Source: Thermoplasmata archaeon (GTDB taxonomy: Archaea > Thermoplasmatota > E2 > DHVEG-1). Taken from it: a stretch of 8,660 nucleotides of DNA. A program made the translations under genes and the position numbers. Location: the NCBI GenBank assembly GCA_003651045.1, contig QMTJ01000036.1, positions 1-8,660 of the forward strand, written 5' to 3'. Below the pieces are notes generated by a model. It had not been told where the DNA came from. It did no database searches and worked only from the letters and a program-made list of their open reading frames with translations. Below are positions 5,903-8,660 of the stretch, in pieces; within the stretch, counting starts at the first letter, position 1; each line of letters opens with the position of its first letter.

Positions 5903-6487
5903 AAGTATAGGTTTACCTACAGGTAAGATTGTTTTTCCAAAGGATTCATTGATGACTTCTGCCATTGCTAGATATATAGCACTGAAACCACAGAATATTC
6001 CCTCGACTCCAATCCATCCGCCACTGATGATACCCCAGTCTTTTAGTGCTAACAGGTAGAACAGTATGAATAAGGTGAAGAACACGATGGAGAGGGATAG
6101 ATTCTTTTTAAGTGTACCCAGGAACATCATCATAGTAAATAGACCCCACATAAATAGGTACCATCCCATAAATGCTGAACTAGGTGGTAAAGCTGCATCA
6201 TTACCATTGAACAATGTTGGAAACACTAAGATGAATACTAGCGACATCCAAAAAAGACCATATGATGTAAATGCTGTTACACCAAAAGTGTTGCCCTTAC
6301 GGTATTCGAGTATACCTGCTATAATCTGTGCAAGTCCACCATAGAATATCCCCATTGATAGTATCATAGAGTTCATCTTTAGATCATCAGGCATTGTATT
6401 ATGAATGTTTAACAGCACTGTTGTCATACCAAAACCCATTAGACCAAGTGGTGCAGGGTTTGCAAGTATTTTATTTCCTTCAGCCAT
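5894..6487 (-). CDS. Acetate/succinate channel, GPR1/FUN34/YaaH (SatP) family
   Basis: An inner-membrane monocarboxylate channel of about 197 residues with six membrane helices, the normal size for the family, whose bacterial members (SatP) form hexamers moving acetate and succinate. Counting from the GTG at 6499, visible signatures are ANPAPLGL (13-20), the highly conserved FYGGLAQIIAGILEYRKGN (52-70) continuing as TFGVTAFTSYGLFW (71-84), and the C-terminal ILPVGKP (191-197). The start is ambiguous. ATG 6487 has a GAG Shine-Dalgarno-like triplet seven bases upstream and leaves nine residues before NPAPLGL, so I chose it. GTG 6499 adds four residues (MRLA) and sits 29 bp from the TATA box, which would suit a leaderless mRNA. 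The role is probably acetate uptake or release; direction cannot be read from sequence. It converges on the DUF362 gene and lies downstream of valS with about 110 bases between them. Confidence 0.93.
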   Translation of the reverse strand: MAEGNKILANPAPLGLMGFGMTTVLLNIHNTMPDDLKMNSMILSMGIFYGGLAQIIAGILEYRKGNTFGVTAFTSYGLFWMSLVFILVFPTLFNGNDAALPPSSAFMGWYLFMWGLFTMMMFLGTLKKNLSLSIVFFTLFILFYLLALKDWGIISGGWIGVEGIFCGFSAIYLAMAEVINESFGKTILPVGKPILKK

Positions 6488-6523
6488 AGCTAATCTCACG
6501 AGTGCGGTGAATAAAAAAACATG

Positions 6524-6532
6524 TTTATATAT
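6524..6532 (-). promoter_or_regulatory. TATA box of the acetate-channel gene
   Basis: Read on the minus strand this is ATATATAAA, a good box A match, with its centre about 26 bp upstream of position 6502. Transcription would start next to GTG 6499, or give a leader of about 14 bases before ATG 6487. It shows that the channel gene need not depend on read-through from valS. Confidence 0.55.
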
Positions 6533-6540
6533 CTATCGAG

Positions 6541-6597
6541 AAAAACAAGCAGCTTTTAAGAGAAAACATCTAAGTATTAAATATTAGTTCTCCTCTT
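6541..6597 (-). terminator. Possible terminator after valS
   Basis: Downstream of the valS stop on the minus strand, AAGAGGAGA (6597-6589) can pair with TTTTCTCTT (6566-6558), with two G-U wobbles and a 22-base loop. A TTGTTTTT run ends at 6541. The stem is weak and the loop long, so the T-run is the more believable part. Confidence 0.3.
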
Positions 6598-6599
6598 GA

Positions 6600-8660
6600 T
6601 CATTTTTTTTCTTTTAACTCTAGATAAAACCCGTTAAAACTGATGATAACACTATCTCTACCTTTTACATGAACTTCTTTTTCTACTTTTATATAGCCGT
6701 TTTTAAGGAGATCTTCATCTTTATTAGTTTTGATAACAGGTATTTCAGAAAGTTTAACATCACCATAAGACATGATTTTTGATATTATTTCATTCTGGTT
6801 ATCATTTATCCATTTCACAATTTTCTTACCATCATTTTTGAAAGTTGGTCCGATCTTGGAATACACTGGTATAATTTTTTTGATTTTTTCTTCTACATCT
6901 GGTTTACCTATTATGAACTCATGCTTTTCAGGATATTTTAATGTAGATTTTATTATTGACATACTAGGTTTAATTTTTGATATTAAGTCTTTTGACGCAT
7001 AGGTTGCAATGACAGGGATTGGTGCATTGAGTGGTATTCCTTGACTGCTTTTCCAGGATCTAACTTGTGAAATATAGTTTTTTACAGTTTCACCAGATTT
7101 TTCTTTTTCATCATCAATTAATAAGGGCTCTGGCCATAGAGATACATGTATACTTTTATCGCCTTCGAATTTTTTGTAGAAATTATGGTAGATTTCTTCT
7201 GTAATGTGTGGGAAGAATGGTGCAAAAAGTTTTAGGGTTCCTAGTCCAACTGTATATAATGTGTATTTAATGCTTTCAACGTTTTGTTTTTCGTAGATGG
7301 AGGCTTTGATCATTTCAAGATAGTGATCCGCGAGTTCATGCCATAGGAAATATTCTACATCTTTCATCGTCTGTGAGTAATCAAAGTTATCCATTTGCTC
7401 TGTACATTTTTTAACAAGTCTGCTATATTTGGTGAGAATCCATTTGTCAATGTCTAAAAGTTTCGTTGTTTCCTCTGGTTTCTCGTTTTTTAGAATGTTG
7501 ATGATGAATTGTTGTACATTCCAGATTTTACGGAGTAGTTTTAAACCTCTTATGATATCTTTCCGTCGGAAGGGGTTATCCTCACCAAGAGCGCAGCTTG
7601 CCGCATAGCATCTAAAAGCATCAGAACCATGTTCTTTTATAACCTCTAGTGGGTCTATAACGTTACCTAGGCTTGCATGCATTGGTGTACCATCCTCCGA
7701 TAGGATGAAACCACCCATCATAATGTTTTCAAAAGGTTTCTCATTAGTGAGCAGTGTACAACGAAGGATTGTATAAAACGCCCAAGTTCTTATGATATCA
7801 TGTGCCTGTGGCCGTAGTGACATAGGATACATTTTTTTGAATTTCTCTTTATCACGGTACCAGAACGTGTTATAGAGTGGTGATATGCTTGAGTCCATCC
7901 ATGTGTCAAAAACATCTTCACAGCCTATGAGTTTTCCACCACATTTTGGGCATTTTTCAACTGGTGGTTTATCAATAGTAGGGTCAACATAGCAGTCTTC
8001 ACGTCTAGCAAGTACAACTTCTCCACATTTTTCACATTCCCAGAGAGGTATCGGTGTAGCAAAGTACCGCTGTCGGCTGATAACCCAGTCCCATTCTAAA
8101 GAGTCTACCCAGTCTTTTAACCGTATTTTCATAAACTCTGGGTACCAGTTCATCTCATCGCTTTTCTCCAGCACCATTTTTTTAAAATCCACTGTTTTAA
8201 GGAACCATTGCTTAGCGTTGATGAACTCTACAGGTGTTTTACAACGCCAGCATACGCCAACATTCTGCTCCAATGGTTCTTGTTTAATTAAAATGTTTTT
8301 TTTCTTTAAATCATCTATAACTTTTTCACGTGCCTCCTCTATTTTCATTCCTTTATACCTGCCGCAGATCTCTGTCATGCAGCCTGCTTCATCAATGCTC
8401 ATCTCAATAGGTAGTTTATATTTGAAAACCCATTTAAGATCCTCTTTATCACCAATAGTACAAATCATAACGATACCGGATCCAAAATTTGGATCTACTG
8501 CTTCATCTTCAACAATTTTTACTTCCTTGTTAAATAATGGAACAACAAGTACTTGATCTACAAGCCATGGTGCACGCTCATCACTCGGATGAACAGCTAC
8601 AATCTGACAAGATGGAAGCATCTCAGGACGTGTAGTAGCAATCTCAACGTACATACCATG
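6600..8660 (-). CDS. valS: Valyl-tRNA synthetase, archaeal type (5' end outside window)
   Basis: The C-terminal ~686 residues of a class Ia synthetase that charges tRNA-Val in the cytoplasm; the frame stays open to the window edge, so the start and the HIGH motif lie beyond 8660. Residues counted from the Met at 8654: CP1 editing domain with ATTRPE (6-11) and FGSGIVMICTIGDKEDLKW (57-75), the archaeal-style editing core; zinc-ribbon cysteines CWRC (135-138), CEKC (207-210) and CPKC (235-238); ISRQRYFATPIPLW (192-205); the catalytic helix RPQAHDIIRTWAFYT (281-295). The anticodon-binding helical domain follows from about 395 (DKWILTKYSRLVKKC), then a short C-terminal part. The KMSKS loop reads PMHAS (324-328), in DGTPMHASLGNVIDP. 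The first visible Met is internal, since His-Gly codons precede it. Full archaeal enzymes are about 870-890 residues, so about 200 are missing. No frameshift is seen. Confidence 0.95.
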   Translation of the reverse strand, partial: HGMYVEIATTRPEMLPSCQIVAVHPSDERAPWLVDQVLVVPLFNKEVKIVEDEAVDPNFGSGIVMICTIGDKEDLKWVFKYKLPIEMSIDEAGCMTEICGRYKGMKIEEAREKVIDDLKKKNILIKQEPLEQNVGVCWRCKTPVEFINAKQWFLKTVDFKKMVLEKSDEMNWYPEFMKIRLKDWVDSLEWDWVISRQRYFATPIPLWECEKCGEVVLARREDCYVDPTIDKPPVEKCPKCGGKLIGCEDVFDTWMDSSISPLYNTFWYRDKEKFKKMYPMSLRPQAHDIIRTWAFYTILRCTLLTNEKPFENIMMGGFILSEDGTPMHASLGNVIDPLEVIKEHGSDAFRCYAASCALGEDNPFRRKDIIRGLKLLRKIWNVQQFIINILKNEKPEETTKLLDIDKWILTKYSRLVKKCTEQMDNFDYSQTMKDVEYFLWHELADHYLEMIKASIYEKQNVESIKYTLYTVGLGTLKLFAPFFPHITEEIYHNFYKKFEGDKSIHVSLWPEPLLIDDEKEKSGETVKNYISQVRSWKSSQGIPLNAPIPVIATYASKDLISKIKPSMSIIKSTLKYPEKHEFIIGKPDVEEKIKKIIPVYSKIGPTFKNDGKKIVKWINDNQNEIISKIMSYGDVKLSEIPVIKTNKDEDLLKNGYIKVEKEVHVKGRDSVIISFNGFYLELKEKK

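Overview
The window reads as a low-GC (by eye roughly one third G+C), gene-dense archaeal chromosome. The signs are a valyl-tRNA synthetase of the archaeal type, a single-domain KaiC/RAD55-like ATPase, a hexulose-6-phosphate synthase fused to an RraA-like domain, TATA-box promoters of the TTTAAATA/TTTATATA kind, and starts that mix strong Shine-Dalgarno sites with an apparently leaderless one. A euryarchaeal or Thermoplasmatota-like host is my best guess; nothing here fixes the lineage. I see no insertion sequence, CRISPR array, rRNA or tRNA.

Layout. Positions 236-2133 (+) hold a two-gene unit: a KaiC-like ATPase and, two bases later, a protein with two V4R-like ligand-sensing domains. It converges on a UbiA-type membrane prenyltransferase (2151-3080, -). 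A 519-bp gene-free stretch (3081-3599) follows, carrying two dyad symmetries, a candidate promoter for the prenyltransferase and a clear TATA box for the next operon. That operon (3600-5878, +) encodes the HPS-RraA fusion and, overlapping by ATGA, a DUF362 protein with two [4Fe-4S] clusters. A short symmetric hairpin with T-tracts separates it from a convergent acetate/succinate channel gene (5894-6487, -). The 3' three-quarters of valS (6600-8660, -) runs off the right edge.

How they may work together. The HPS domain interconverts formaldehyde plus ribulose 5-phosphate with hexulose 6-phosphate; in archaea lacking an oxidative pentose phosphate pathway this commonly makes pentoses. Its tight coupling to an iron-sulfur DUF362 protein suggests a shared pathway, but the chemistry is unknown. 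The KaiC/V4R pair looks like a small ATPase-plus-sensor signalling unit and is the least understood and most interesting part. The prenyltransferase, acetate channel and ValRS look like independent housekeeping or metabolic genes, each apparently with its own promoter where this can be seen.
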